47,950 bases of DNA from a virus, in IMG/VR virus record IMGVR_UViG_3300017528_000216, positions 1-47,950 of that record, one strand, 5' to 3'. The notes below the pieces were generated by a model. The model saw nothing but the letters and a program-made list of their open reading frames with translations, ran no database searches and had not been told where the DNA came from. Below, piece by piece: positions 1 through 8,219 of this stretch; position 1 is the stretch's first letter, and every line of letters begins with the position of its first letter. A program made the position numbers and the translations under genes.

Positions 1-127
1 AGGTAGTTCCTCCGGTTATGCGAATGTGGTCTTACTGCGCAGCACCACGCTCCAGGTGTTATTGAGCGTTTTTGCTACCCAGAACGATTTCCAGCCGCAG
101 GTGACGAACTGATTAAGGTTGTCACTC
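1..127. repeat. Terminal 127-bp overlap, first copy
   Basis: Bases 1-127 are identical to 47824-47950. The repeat begins and ends inside the capsid gene and its upstream neighbour, with no feature at its borders. A direct repeat of exactly 127 bp is the overlap expected when a de Bruijn assembler closes a circle. The gene order reads through the junction without a break. I infer a circular or circularly permuted genome of 47,823 bp, not a true terminal repeat. Confidence 0.95.
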
Positions 128-999
128 TTATCCGGTTGATCGTTGATGTACATCCGCGGTTTCTGTTCGTCGAGGCCCGCCATTTTCGGAACCCCATAAG
201 CATCCCGACCAGTCACAATCGAACTGTAGATTGCGCCGCCCGCAGAATAGGTTCCCTCGGTGCCGTTGGTGTTCGCTTCAATCCAGGGCTGGGTCTGAAC
301 GATGACGCGGCAGTTGTACCACCGCCCCACTTCACCCGTAAAGAGGCCTTTGATTGTTCCGTATTGACCGGCATTGATGAATTTGGAGTCCTGCATCAGA
401 TCAAAAGCGACCTGAGGCGGAACGATGCAGACAAACTCACCGTTCTTCATGGGAGCGCGAGTGAGTTGAAGCTTGGTCATTGCGCGGAGGACATCCGGCA
501 AGGTTAGAGCTCCACCAGAGGCGGTCGCAGCAACAAGGTTATTGAAGCTGGTGATGCCCTGGGCATACATCTTGTTTCCTGAAGCAATGCCAGTCACGAC
601 TTCCGTCATGACGATGAAGTCGGCGTGTTGAGCCGAATCCTCGCCAAGCGTGTCGATTGACTGCCGAAGTGTCGGATACAACTCGATCAGGGTTAATTGG
701 TCACTGAACTTCGAGAGTTCGCCGTATTGAACCAGCGTCGCCTCGACAGCGGTGTAAGCAATTTCCCGATAAGTAGCAAGCGGCACCCCTTCTGAGAGGG
801 TCTGAACCTGAGAACGGTCCCCGGCATCGGGCCGGAGCCAACGAATTACCTTACTTCCTGCATTTTTTTGGAAGGTAACATCGTCCCCGAACTGGTTCAT
901 GACCAATCGTTGCCTTGCGTAATCCAATAACTTTTTTGAGAATACGAAGGCCATCTGAGCACTGGTTAAACCCGAAGTGCTCGTGGTCATTAACGCCAT
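16..999 (-). CDS. Major capsid protein, N4-gp56 family
   Basis: Forms the icosahedral shell. The 327-aa product has the hallmarks of the N4-gp56 capsid family (HK97 fold). An N-terminal segment has FSKKLLDYARQRLVMNQFGD near residues 20-39, followed by a block on parallel capsid spines that ends EGVPLATYREI, then an EATLVQYGELSKFSDQL motif. The second half holds the P-domain-like stretch with GEFVCIVPPQVAFDLMQD. Length matches the family. The start at 999 has an AGGAA ribosome site about six bases upstream. It follows portal and scaffold-like genes, the usual head-gene order. The last 112 coding bases are present again in the terminal overlap. Family assignment is secure; the exact phage clade is not. 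Confidence 0.93.
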   Translation of the reverse strand: MALMTTSTSGLTSAQMAFVFSKKLLDYARQRLVMNQFGDDVTFQKNAGSKVIRWLRPDAGDRSQVQTLSEGVPLATYREIAYTAVEATLVQYGELSKFSDQLTLIELYPTLRQSIDTLGEDSAQHADFIVMTEVVTGIASGNKMYAQGITSFNNLVAATASGGALTLPDVLRAMTKLQLTRAPMKNGEFVCIVPPQVAFDLMQDSKFINAGQYGTIKGLFTGEVGRWYNCRVIVQTQPWIEANTNGTEGTYSAGGAIYSSIVTGRDAYGVPKMAGLDEQKPRMYINDQPDKSDNLNQFVTCGWKSFWVAKTLNNTWSVVLRSKTTFA

Positions 1000-1121
1000 A
1001 AATAATTCCTATCGTTAAACTTAACATTTTAGGTTTTAGTTGTTGGCACAGTAGGACGACTTCGAGGTTGCCATTCCAGTTGTCGTAGATGCAGCGATAC
1101 GCCCGCTGCCAGCGAAGAAAA

Positions 1122-2279
1122 TCATCGTGTCCAAATCTTTGCCCCTTGTTTCCGAGCGGCTTCATCCATTTCGTCGAGTAGTTCGTCAGCCGTCATCTGT
1201 TCTCGCGGCTTAGGTTGACGAGCCTGGGTCGGGCTGCTTGAGCCCAGAGTGGTAAGTTTGTTCAGCCGGTCGATCTCGGCCTGCAATTCCGTTATTTTTG
1301 CGTCCTTTGCTTCGTTGCCAAAGGCTTTCTGGCGCAGTTTAGCGACTTCCAAGGCCAGCGCAAAGCCGTCAGGGATCATCCGAAAAATGCTGGGCCGATC
1401 GTATTTTTTGCTCAATTCGGCTTCTTGGGCGAAAACGGCCTTGATCTCCTGAGTCAGAGGCGCGTTTTCGTCAGACAATTCTGGGTGCGCGGTCATTGCT
1501 TCCATCGCCAGTTGACTCTGGCGGCGCTCGAACAAATCTTGAGCTTCCTTGGCCTCTCGGGTAGCGGCGCGTTCGGCAGCTACTTCGGCCCGTTCGCTTA
1601 CTTCGGCGTAATTCTCGCCGTTTGGCCCTTCTTCTCCTTTTAGAGCTCGCCGCCTGTAATCTTTGGCTAGTTCTCGGAGTTCGTAGGAGGAGTAAATCGG
1701 ATCGCCGTGTTCATCCACGGGTCGTTGTCCGTTGCGCTGGGCGCGGATTTGGAGCTTTTCTTCTTCGATCCTTTGCTTTTCGCGCTCAATTTCGGCTTTT
1801 TCTGCCGCGAACTGCGCGCGGGTTCGGGCTTTTTCTTCATCGAAGCCTGCGAGGAGGCTTTTTTGGCGCTCTTTTTCTTTCTTGGCCTTTTCATACTTGG
1901 TATCAGTTGGAGCAATGTCCCGCCCTTGTACGTCCCGTCCAACATCAACTTCATCGGGTATCTTTTTATCAGCGTGAACAGGTTCGGGTACACTTTCTTC
2001 ACCCTTTTCAACGAAACGCCCAGTTTCACGGTCGCGTTCTCTGACATCGGCTTGTTCTTTGGTTTCACCTTCAGGTTCGGTGCCAGCCTCCTCTGTTTTC
2101 TTCTCTATGCCAGCTTCTTGACTCACCGCTTTTTCGGCTGGCACCTCCCCCTTATCCGCCTGTGAGGGCACAGTAGGCGAAATTGCTTTGGCAGTAGCCG
2201 GATGGAGCGTTTCGGGGACAGGCTCCTTGTCGTAAGCCTCCAAATCCGCCAAAATTTCCTCTTCCGTCATCGTTCCCAT
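1122..2279 (-). CDS. Putative capsid scaffolding protein
   Basis: A 385-aa, highly charged, Glu/Lys/Ala-rich protein. Residues 1-120 look disordered and acidic. About 130-260 is a long predicted coiled coil rich in KAEIEREKQRIEEEK-type heptads. The C-terminus is a short amphipathic helix plus a basic tail (ending QGAKIWTR), where scaffolds usually bind capsid subunits. It sits directly between portal and capsid, the standard scaffold position. There is no sequence signature for a protease domain. The call rests on composition and position, not on a recognised family. A minor head protein is the alternative. Confidence 0.7.
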   Translation of the reverse strand: MGTMTEEEILADLEAYDKEPVPETLHPATAKAISPTVPSQADKGEVPAEKAVSQEAGIEKKTEEAGTEPEGETKEQADVRERDRETGRFVEKGEESVPEPVHADKKIPDEVDVGRDVQGRDIAPTDTKYEKAKKEKERQKSLLAGFDEEKARTRAQFAAEKAEIEREKQRIEEEKLQIRAQRNGQRPVDEHGDPIYSSYELRELAKDYRRRALKGEEGPNGENYAEVSERAEVAAERAATREAKEAQDLFERRQSQLAMEAMTAHPELSDENAPLTQEIKAVFAQEAELSKKYDRPSIFRMIPDGFALALEVAKLRQKAFGNEAKDAKITELQAEIDRLNKLTTLGSSSPTQARQPKPREQMTADELLDEMDEAARKQGAKIWTR

Positions 2280-2282
2280 ACT

Positions 2283-2609
2283 TTACTGGTCAAGCATTGA
2301 AGTTTCGATCTCGTAGTCCTCAGCGGGTAGGTTCTGCTGCTTCTGCGGCAGCATGGATTCGAGTAGTCCTACTATATAGGCAACGCCCGCGGCGTAACCG
2401 CAGGAACGCTTTGAATCCTGACGGCCTACTGCCCAAATCGCAGTACTGGCTACTTCATTTTGCAACAGCTTGTGCAGCTTGTTGCCAGTGTGAGTAGAGA
2501 AAGCGCCACCCAACCACTGCCGGTCGCCATCGTTCCAGTCAATTTCCCAATTATTATCAAATGGGAACCCTTTTAAGATCGCCCAAGCTAATCGGAAACG
2601 CCGAAACAT
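2283..2609 (-). CDS. Hypothetical protein between portal and scaffold
   Basis: A 108-aa product I do not recognise. It starts with a basic segment (MFRRFRLAWAI), has a Trp-rich part (FDNNWEIDWNDGDRQWLGG) and a small hydrophobic helix near residues 72-88. It ends three bases before the scaffold-like gene, so it is co-transcribed with the head genes. The hydrophobic helix with Gly/Ala could be buried rather than membrane spanning. A head-completion or minor virion role is possible from position alone. Confidence 0.7.
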   Translation of the reverse strand: MFRRFRLAWAILKGFPFDNNWEIDWNDGDRQWLGGAFSTHTGNKLHKLLQNEVASTAIWAVGRQDSKRSCGYAAGVAYIVGLLESMLPQKQQNLPAEDYEIETSMLDQ

Positions 2610-2618
2610 CTGGTGGCC

Positions 2619-2927
2619 TTATACTCCATCTTTAACTAAGTGTCGATGGGAGATAATCCGGTCAGCTTCTTCGCCGGTATCAAGAAAGCGCACCCGCCAG
2701 TTCTCGTAGCCGCGCAGGTGATGAAAGACCTGGGCATCATTCAGCTTCTTTAGTTCAGCGCGTCCATGCAGAAGCGCATCTTTTTTGGTCGGATCATCAT
2801 AAACATCGACCTGTTGGCCTTTTTTTAAGGTAGTGGCGAGAATTGGAAGGCGTTCTGGATCGAGCGCCTTCTCTTGTTTCTTGGTCATCTGCCGGACGAT
2901 ATTTTCGGTGGTAGTTAGAGTATTCAT
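2619..2927 (-). CDS. Hypothetical protein coupled to portal
   Basis: A 102-aa product that starts inside the portal stop codon (ATGA overlap at 2924-2927), so translation is probably coupled. The region KKGQQVDVYDDP around residues 36-47 and the later RGYENWRVRFLDTGEEADRI look like a small SH3-type beta barrel with a bound-strand loop. There is no catalytic motif. I do not recognise the family. Location suggests a head or regulatory accessory protein. Confidence 0.75.
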   Translation of the reverse strand: MNTLTTTENIVRQMTKKQEKALDPERLPILATTLKKGQQVDVYDDPTKKDALLHGRAELKKLNDAQVFHHLRGYENWRVRFLDTGEEADRIISHRHLVKDGV

Positions 2928-5065
2928 GGTGATGTTGCTGGATGTGGTTGGGCTAAGGGTGGAGTGATGGGTGCAACTGGGAGATCGGGTAGTCCGAGTT
3001 CGCGGAAGATGGTGTTAATGTCGCCGTGGCTGACCGGCACGCCTTTCCCGATCAGATTAGCGAGCATGTTACCGGCATTGACCGCCATTTTCGCCCTTTC
3101 ATCCGGGTCTTGACCAGGAGGAGGCTCCGGTGCAGCCCCGTTCTGTCCTAGTGCTGCACCCGCAGCAGAGGCAGCGCCGTTCTGTTGCTGCATCGGAACC
3201 ACATTAGGAGCGGGAGAAGCGGCGATCTGGGCCAGAATTTGCATGAAAGGTTGCACCGCCTGAGTGATCTGGCGAAGCGCCTTGTCCTTTTTTTGGGCCA
3301 ACTGCTGCAAGTGAGCTTGAACATGCTGGATGAAAGCTTGCGCCTGCATCGGAGTCGGCGGGTCTTGTTGCTGCAATCTTATCTGGAAAAACTGGAGGAG
3401 CGACGCGCAATGAGTCTTGTCGTCATCAGAAGCGTGGGTCTGGGCGTGGAAGTTGTTCAAAATTCTGACAATCTCGTTTTCCTGAACTTCCGCCTGATCC
3501 TGCTGCATTTCCTGCGGATCAGCTACCAGCCGTTTAATAAGACGCGGATCGTCCTGTTCGAGTAACCACTTGGTAGCTTCGCCCCACCGGATGTACTGAG
3601 CCATCGGCCCAGACTGCCATAGTTGCACCATTGAAATGCCCTTAGCGAGCCGGGCTGCTTTGTTCCACGAATCAGGAGAACCATTGGGGGTGATGATGTA
3701 TTTGTCATGGAGCGCGGCGCGATCGAGTTGATCGAATCCCTCTCTAGTAAGGTACCGGAGGCTGTCGTAGTTGTACTGGAGGAGGACGGAGTAAGCCATC
3801 TTGAAGATGTCGCCTAGGTCCAGCCGGAAAATCCTCGCACGCAAATCATTTCCCTGACCGGATTGGCCCACGATCGCGTTAATCGCGGTGGCGGTTACTC
3901 GTTCTCCCCCAGCGGCTCCTCTGCCACCCGGAGTAAGGTGGGAGGGAGAAGCTAAGTCGGGCATTTGCACCCGATACTCGGCCAGCGCCCGAGTAAAATT
4001 CATTTCCTGATCCAGTTCCAGCGGTGGCGGCACGCTCTGACTCTTGCGCAGTCCAGCGGGTAGCAGTTTCCCAGGGGCGTTCTGGAAGTTTATGGCGTTG
4101 GGGATCGGATTATCGGACTCGAAATTGGGATTAACATTGAACTGCATCCAGATAGCTTTACTCGTCCACGTTCTATTAAGGTACGACTCATGGCTGGCAG
4201 TCAGTTCAGTAACACCGCGGGGCGCAAAGTGCCCTTTCTTGGTGATCTCGTACCTTAATAGACAGAAGGGGAGATTCCCGTGCTTGAAGGGGAGCCCGAA
4301 GGCAGGGGCGATAGTCTCAGTGGTATCACAGGGGAGCACGGGGGAAATTACGTCCACAATCCAGGGGCCGGAATGATCTTCGCTCTCTTTATGGTACACT
4401 TCCCAGAGGACGATCTGCTCGTCTTTGCCGCAGTTAATCCCTTCCCGCCATTCCACTGCGTTCTGTTTCTGGGCATCGCCCGTATCCTCCTCGTTCCCCT
4501 TGCCGCAGATTTTATCAATCAGATCAGAATCTTTGTTGTAGCGCGGGTTGGCGCGGTACTGCGCCTTACTATAATGGAGGACGTGAACGAGAAAATCGGC
4601 ACAATAGAGTTCCTTGGTCCAAACGGGGACAATCAAGTGCAGCGGATCGACCTGATCGAAGGCCAGCATCTTCAAATCGGGATTCCAAAAGATTTTAAGG
4701 GGAACCGCACCGCCTTCCTGCATCTGGTCAATGCTGCCGTATATTTCGCGCTCGAAATTGGAGCAGTGTTTGAGTTGGTAATCGAACCAGTATCCGATGG
4801 AAGTAGTGAGCGATGGACTTTGGTCGTTGAGAGCGACGAAAGTGGCCAGATTTTCGTCCGAATAAAGCTGCTGGACGTAGTAGGGCTTGAGTTTTTCGAT
4901 GAGGGCGTCAGCAAGCTTAAACTTGAGGTTGGGAGCGCCCGGATAAGGTTCTGGCGGTTTCCCGCGCCCGTGGCGTAAATTGTAGAGAACTAACTGCTTA
5001 TCTTCCCAGGTCTTACGCTCCCGCAACGCGTCAAAGATTTGGTCGTGGAGAGTTTCACTTACCAT
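2924..5065 (-). CDS. Portal protein
   Basis: Dodecameric portal through which DNA enters and leaves the head. The 713-aa product has a podoviral portal layout. The N-terminal part holds ALIEKLKPYYVQQLY and a wing-like alpha/beta region. The central stem region has the Gly-rich loop GGRGAAGGERVTATAINAI (about residues 388-406), which resembles the conserved portal segment before the DNA-tunnel helix. A Gln-rich C-terminal helical crown or barrel follows (IQHVQAHLQQLAQKKDK). A Pro/Ala/Gly-rich tail ends the protein. The gene lies directly downstream of the terminase genes and overlaps both neighbours. Confidence 0.85.
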   Translation of the reverse strand: MVSETLHDQIFDALRERKTWEDKQLVLYNLRHGRGKPPEPYPGAPNLKFKLADALIEKLKPYYVQQLYSDENLATFVALNDQSPSLTTSIGYWFDYQLKHCSNFEREIYGSIDQMQEGGAVPLKIFWNPDLKMLAFDQVDPLHLIVPVWTKELYCADFLVHVLHYSKAQYRANPRYNKDSDLIDKICGKGNEEDTGDAQKQNAVEWREGINCGKDEQIVLWEVYHKESEDHSGPWIVDVISPVLPCDTTETIAPAFGLPFKHGNLPFCLLRYEITKKGHFAPRGVTELTASHESYLNRTWTSKAIWMQFNVNPNFESDNPIPNAINFQNAPGKLLPAGLRKSQSVPPPLELDQEMNFTRALAEYRVQMPDLASPSHLTPGGRGAAGGERVTATAINAIVGQSGQGNDLRARIFRLDLGDIFKMAYSVLLQYNYDSLRYLTREGFDQLDRAALHDKYIITPNGSPDSWNKAARLAKGISMVQLWQSGPMAQYIRWGEATKWLLEQDDPRLIKRLVADPQEMQQDQAEVQENEIVRILNNFHAQTHASDDDKTHCASLLQFFQIRLQQQDPPTPMQAQAFIQHVQAHLQQLAQKKDKALRQITQAVQPFMQILAQIAASPAPNVVPMQQQNGAASAAGAALGQNGAAPEPPPGQDPDERAKMAVNAGNMLANLIGKGVPVSHGDINTIFRELGLPDLPVAPITPPLAQPHPATSP

Positions 5066-5249
5066 TGGGACAATGTTTCAGGATTTCAGCAAAAATATCG
5101 GCAGCGTCGGCGCGCATCTGCTTCTTTGTTACCTTACAAGCGGATTTGTGTCCGAAGTAAAGGCCTTTGTAAGTTGCCGACCAGCCCCAGTAGCGACCGC
5201 TTTCTCCCCACCCAAAATGGTAGTGCAGGTGAGGATAATCCTGGCTCAT
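5055..5249 (-). CDS. Small aromatic hypothetical protein before portal
   Basis: A 64-aa product whose last codons overlap the portal start by about 11 bases. The N-terminus is strikingly rich in Trp, Tyr, His and Gly (YPHLHYHFGWGESGRYWGW), and the rest is a short basic helix. The start codon overlaps the stop of the small frame upstream (ATGA, 5246-5249). No recognised family. The coupling on both sides argues that it is a real gene. Confidence 0.65.
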   Translation of the reverse strand: MSQDYPHLHYHFGWGESGRYWGWSATYKGLYFGHKSACKVTKKQMRADAADIFAEILKHCPNGK

Positions 5250-5395
5250 GGCGAAATCACGTAATCGCTTAAATCATCGACCTTGCACGTCCCATCCGCC
5301 TTATATAGTAAGGCGGTGTGAACCACCGTTTGCGTCGGAGAGTAGGAAGTGACGCACTCAAATATTGTCCACGACACGTCACCCGAATCGGTCAC
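5246..5395 (-). CDS. Possible small ORF, fragment of a phage beta module
   Basis: An open frame with no ATG, readable from a GTG at 5395 to a TGA that overlaps the next start (ATGA), about 49 aa. The frame is open further upstream, to a stop inside the terminase gene. Upstream of the GTG it encodes INPPAFGTVV and just after it DSGDVSWTIF. This resembles the G-T-V-T-D-G-x-V-T-W signature of small modules in phage tail and head-fibre proteins. It may be a decayed or minimal module. An unusual start codon (ATT or GTG) would be needed. Confidence 0.4.
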   Translation of the reverse strand: MTDSGDVSWTIFECVTSYSPTQTVVHTALLYKADGTCKVDDLSDYVISP

Positions 5396-5430
5396 TACAG
5401 TTCCAAAGGCAGGCGGGTTAATAACTGCCT

Positions 5431-6837
5431 TTAAGAGATCGCGCCCAGATCGTCAAGTACTTCCTGCTCGATGGAAGTCTCCCGATAATCGTAAATACTG
5501 CTGAACATGCCCGGACGAATATCGAATACTTTTCCAAAAGCCGGATCAACGACCCCACAAATCCAGGCTCCGGCAGTAGCATCGCCCTTGTCCGGTGAAG
5601 GGAGGTTGCGCTCCATCCGCATGACGTGCTTATCCTCGATCCCCATGCGTCCGTCTTTGAGCCAAATCCGCTGCCGACTGCAAAGCTGCTTTTTTAAATC
5701 CTCGTCCCGAGGCAAGATCACTTCCGCCCGCTCGATCGCCGTCCCCAGTTCCAGCCACGCTTGAGCTCCCCAGCTTTTGTAGCTGGCTTTAATTTCAGAC
5801 TGGCTCCCAAAGTTCTTGCGGTGGATGTTCCACCCTGCTTCACCAAGGAGATCAAGCGTTCGTTTGGCCGAAGCGTCCCCGAAGATTGAATCTTCCTTTA
5901 CTCCAAGGCGTTTGAAGTGGTGGATGAAGCGCCCGACGTTACTGAACTCGTCCTTTTCTCTCCAGGCAGCTTCGAGCGTGAGCCGATTACCTTCTCGCAT
6001 AGCGATAACATTTTCATCGCCTCCGCTGGCGAAATCGCAAAATAGAACCCTTGTCCCAGGTCGATAGGGAGGCGGATTATCAAGACATCGTTCCAGACTC
6101 GAAAGCGGCACGATGTAGCGGTTGGCTTCGTCCTGCTCCATGAACTCCCCGTAAATCGTGCTCCGGGTGTAGGGATGATTTTCTCCATAACTCCGTATCG
6201 TATCCTCAATCTTGCTCTTCTCAATGTGCGGGCAATCTTTGAGCCCCGCCCGAATCGTCTTGTACCCCAGATCAGCATTGGAAAACGCCTCGAAAAAGAA
6301 CCCCTCCATCGTCCCAGGGGAACTGGTCAGGAGCTTCCACGTATAAGAACACCGATCTATTCCTTGATCAATCTCCCCCTTGATCGTCTTGGCTTCGTCC
6401 GCAATCCACAGCAGCGGCGACTCCGGCATTTCCGCATGGCTCCCTTCCACCCGTCCTGCGTCATCAGTAGTAAAGGCACTTATCCCACCACCAGTCGGCG
6501 TCGTGATCCTATAGTAAGGACTAGCCACTCGCTTCCACGACGGAAACTTCGAGAGGTGCCGCTCAAAAGCCGGTATCAACTGCTCCGTCAACTGCCGCGA
6601 AGATGCCGTCGTGATATTAGCCCACCCCCTAGGGAATATCGCCGCCACATACAACGCCGCCGGTGCCACCACCTTTTTCGACTTCCCCGCCCCGTTCGGC
6701 GTACATAACGCGATCTTAGTCCGCCCAGATGTGTTCTCTAAGTGCGATAACGCTTCCCCCTGCCACTTGTACAACTCCTCCCCTAATATAGTACTCGCAA
6801 ACCCAAACGGCGTTATCGCAAACTCGTCAGCGTTCAT
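5431..6837 (-). CDS. terL: Terminase large subunit
   Basis: ATP-driven DNA packaging motor with headful or site-specific nuclease. The 468-aa protein has Walker A TPNGAGKS at residues 46-53, Walker B LLWIADE at 142-148, a TSSPG coupling motif near 171-175 and a C-terminal RNase H-like nuclease. The acidic residues D268 (LFCDFASGGDE), D321 (IFGDASAKR) and D419 (DKGDATAG) fit the three-metal-ligand pattern. Length is normal for a complete TerL. It lies between small genes following TerS and the portal gene. I did not try to deduce the packaging mode. Confidence 0.95.
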   Translation of the reverse strand: MNADEFAITPFGFASTILGEELYKWQGEALSHLENTSGRTKIALCTPNGAGKSKKVVAPAALYVAAIFPRGWANITTASSRQLTEQLIPAFERHLSKFPSWKRVASPYYRITTPTGGGISAFTTDDAGRVEGSHAEMPESPLLWIADEAKTIKGEIDQGIDRCSYTWKLLTSSPGTMEGFFFEAFSNADLGYKTIRAGLKDCPHIEKSKIEDTIRSYGENHPYTRSTIYGEFMEQDEANRYIVPLSSLERCLDNPPPYRPGTRVLFCDFASGGDENVIAMREGNRLTLEAAWREKDEFSNVGRFIHHFKRLGVKEDSIFGDASAKRTLDLLGEAGWNIHRKNFGSQSEIKASYKSWGAQAWLELGTAIERAEVILPRDEDLKKQLCSRQRIWLKDGRMGIEDKHVMRMERNLPSPDKGDATAGAWICGVVDPAFGKVFDIRPGMFSSIYDYRETSIEQEVLDDLGAIS

Positions 6838-6850
6838 CGGATCATCCGAT

Positions 6851-7108
6851 TCATTCTATCCGCTCAATCGCCGTCCCACTGAACACACTCGCCTTACTCA
6901 CCGGAATCTCTCCCTCCTTCTCTAAGGCAAACTTCAGTATCGCCCGCCTCTCCTCATGCCCGTGCCGATGCAACATATTAATTATGATCGCAGCTAACGC
7001 CCGCTGATCCATTGGCAATTCCGCCCCAACCCCTGCCGGTATAACCTTCCCAGGACCAACTCGAACAGGCGAATTATGCAAATTGGTTATTTCCCTCGCT
7101 TCGCTCAT
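6851..7108 (-). CDS. Hypothetical protein upstream of terL
   Basis: An 85-aa product when started at the ATG at 7108, which overlaps the upstream stop (ATGA). A start five codons earlier at 7123 is possible but would overlap the neighbour more. NLHNSPVRVGPGKVIPAG looks like a beta-hairpin module of the kind seen in small head-tail or decoration proteins. A helical part follows (QRALAAIIINMLHRHGHEER). No recognised family. Immediate proximity to terL suggests a head-assembly context. Confidence 0.7.
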   Translation of the reverse strand: MSEAREITNLHNSPVRVGPGKVIPAGVGAELPMDQRALAAIIINMLHRHGHEERRAILKFALEKEGEIPVSKASVFSGTAIERIE

Positions 7109-7281
7109 TCTACCTCCTCCCACATGTTCAATGGCAAGTTGTCACACTTCCGGTTCACCATCCAAAGCTTATACTCCTCCTGCCACTCCACTAACCCATC
7201 GCCATATACTACCCGATAATCCCCTTCCTCATTCGCTACCTTTAATTTCTCAAACGCTGCCAACAAATCCCTTATCCTCAC
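7105..7281 (-). CDS. Small hypothetical protein, GTG start
   Basis: I choose the GTG at 7281, which overlaps the upstream stop as GTGA. The alternative ATG at 7344 would overlap the preceding gene by 67 bases. This gives 58 aa: a helix (VRIRDLLAAFEKLKVANEE), then a beta-like segment (GDYRVVYGDGLVEWQEEYK) with several aromatic residues. It then couples by ATGA to the next gene. Not recognised. Confidence 0.6.
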   Translation of the reverse strand: MRIRDLLAAFEKLKVANEEGDYRVVYGDGLVEWQEEYKLWMVNRKCDNLPLNMWEEVE

Positions 7282-7478
7282 CGCCCCACCCACTTCGCCC
7301 GCACCATCCAGTAACTTAGTTTCCTCACCAGTATCGGCGCACATCTAACCACCCTACCACCCTCCACCACAAACCCCGCAACAAAATTCCGCTCCACCAC
7401 TCGGTAAACCCCGTCCGCCATCCCGCGTAATGCCTTCGGCCACCCGGCTTCGCCACCCTTCACCTTCGGTAATTCCAT
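7278..7478 (-). CDS. Small conserved phage protein (CAPIL motif)
   Basis: A 66-aa product with the stretch YRVVERNFVAGFVVEGGRVV followed by RCAPILVRKLSYW. I know this pattern from small phage and actinobacterial hypothetical proteins in which 'AGF-V--GRV-RCAPIL' is conserved, function unknown. It probably forms a compact beta sheet with a C-terminal helix. A TAGGGA sequence three to four bases before the ATG is an acceptable ribosome site. It is the first gene after a 220-bp gap and overlaps the next by GTGA. Confidence 0.7.
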   Translation of the reverse strand: MELPKVKGGEAGWPKALRGMADGVYRVVERNFVAGFVVEGGRVVRCAPILVRKLSYWMVRAKWVGR

Positions 7479-7701
7479 TCCCTATAATCACCATAAAACC
7501 ACTTTTCGCAATACTTTCCTCCCAGCCACCGGCCCGCGGGGTCGCGCGGCAGCGTCCCCCCTCCGGGTCGCCCAGGCCGGCAGCTAACTTCTTACGGTAA
7601 GAAGTTAAGTAGTGTTATGGTATCTATAGACTTCTTACGCTTTGCACATAATACGCGTACTGCGTAGGTGGAATCGCCTAGTCGCACGACCACGGCGTAC
7701 G
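7479..7701. other. Gene-free gap between TerS and the terL group
   Basis: No convincing frame on either strand. About 7530-7585 is markedly GC-rich. It shares the 11-mer CCAGGCCGGCA (7572-7582) with the gene-free region at 11092-11102. Next come the palindrome and half-site described separately, and CATAATACGCG at 7647-7657. The latter is the exact reverse complement of 10980-10990. The shared words suggest common regulation of both gaps. Confidence 0.5.
7585..7639. promoter_or_regulatory. Operator-like palindrome plus half-site
   Basis: Two 11-base arms, TAACTTCTTAC and GTAAGAAGTTA, flank a single G (7585-7607), which is perfect dyad symmetry. The 10-mer ACTTCTTACG at 7587-7596 is repeated at 7630-7639, 43 bases away, as a half-site. 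There is no T-run next to the arms, so a terminator is unlikely. The likely role is binding of a dimeric regulator controlling late minus-strand genes. The cognate protein is unknown. Confidence 0.5.
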
Positions 7702-8214
7702 TTAGTCGGGTGAATGAATGAGTGGTGTGGAAGGAGAAGAAAGCATCTGTTGGCGCAGCGCTTGAAGCTGCTTCAGCTTGTCGTCACTAACAACTAAGAC
7801 GTTCGTGTTCTGATTGATAGTCACGCCACTAGGCGCATCCCCGTACTCTCTGGGCGCTAACTTTCCTGCCACCCATTTTCTAGCGTCAACCGCGTTACGG
7901 GTGGCAGTAACGACTGACATTTCCTCTCCGATCACTGCGTCGCTCATTGGCACAATTTCGCTCACGTACGATTCTACCTGATAACGTCGCGCGCGCTGGT
8001 ACTGCTCACGCAAATCGGGTCGGTCATCTAGGGCGCGCATGAGCGTTTCCCAGTCAAGAGCGTGAATATCTAGGAAAGCTTTAACGGGTTTGCCTTGTGA
8101 AACGTAAGCGAGGAGGTGAGGAAAGACCTTGCGTAGGACGGCTTTTTGGGAGCGTTTAGGCTGTTGGGAGAGCGCTGCAAGCTGCTTGTCTTGGTCCTGC
8201 TTTCCGTTTTTCAT
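7702..8214 (-). CDS. terS: Terminase small subunit, Sf6-like
   Basis: DNA-recognition subunit of the packaging motor. From the ATG at 8214 the product is 170 aa; a TTG 14 codons earlier is less likely. An N-terminal helix-turn-helix-like part (KAFLDIHALDWETLMRAL) is followed by YQRARRYQVESYVSEIVPM. Then NAVDARKWVAGKLAPREYGD (about residues 121-140) matches the conserved oligomerisation end of Sf6-type small terminases. A loosely ordered tail ends the protein. There is no obvious Shine-Dalgarno before ATG. It precedes the terL group on the same strand. Confidence 0.85.
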   Translation of the reverse strand: MKNGKQDQDKQLAALSQQPKRSQKAVLRKVFPHLLAYVSQGKPVKAFLDIHALDWETLMRALDDRPDLREQYQRARRYQVESYVSEIVPMSDAVIGEEMSVVTATRNAVDARKWVAGKLAPREYGDAPSGVTINQNTNVLVVSDDKLKQLQALRQQMLSSPSTPLIHSPD

Positions 8215-8219
8215 TTGTC

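Noticed and set aside
1667-2165. Long Lys/Ser- or Phe-rich frames opposite or within the scaffold-like gene
   Set aside because: They mirror the Glu/Lys-rich codons of the real gene and have no start signals.
4280-4978. 232-codon plus frame antisense to the portal
   Set aside because: Portal frame has a clear family match; the antisense frame has no motif and no ribosome site.
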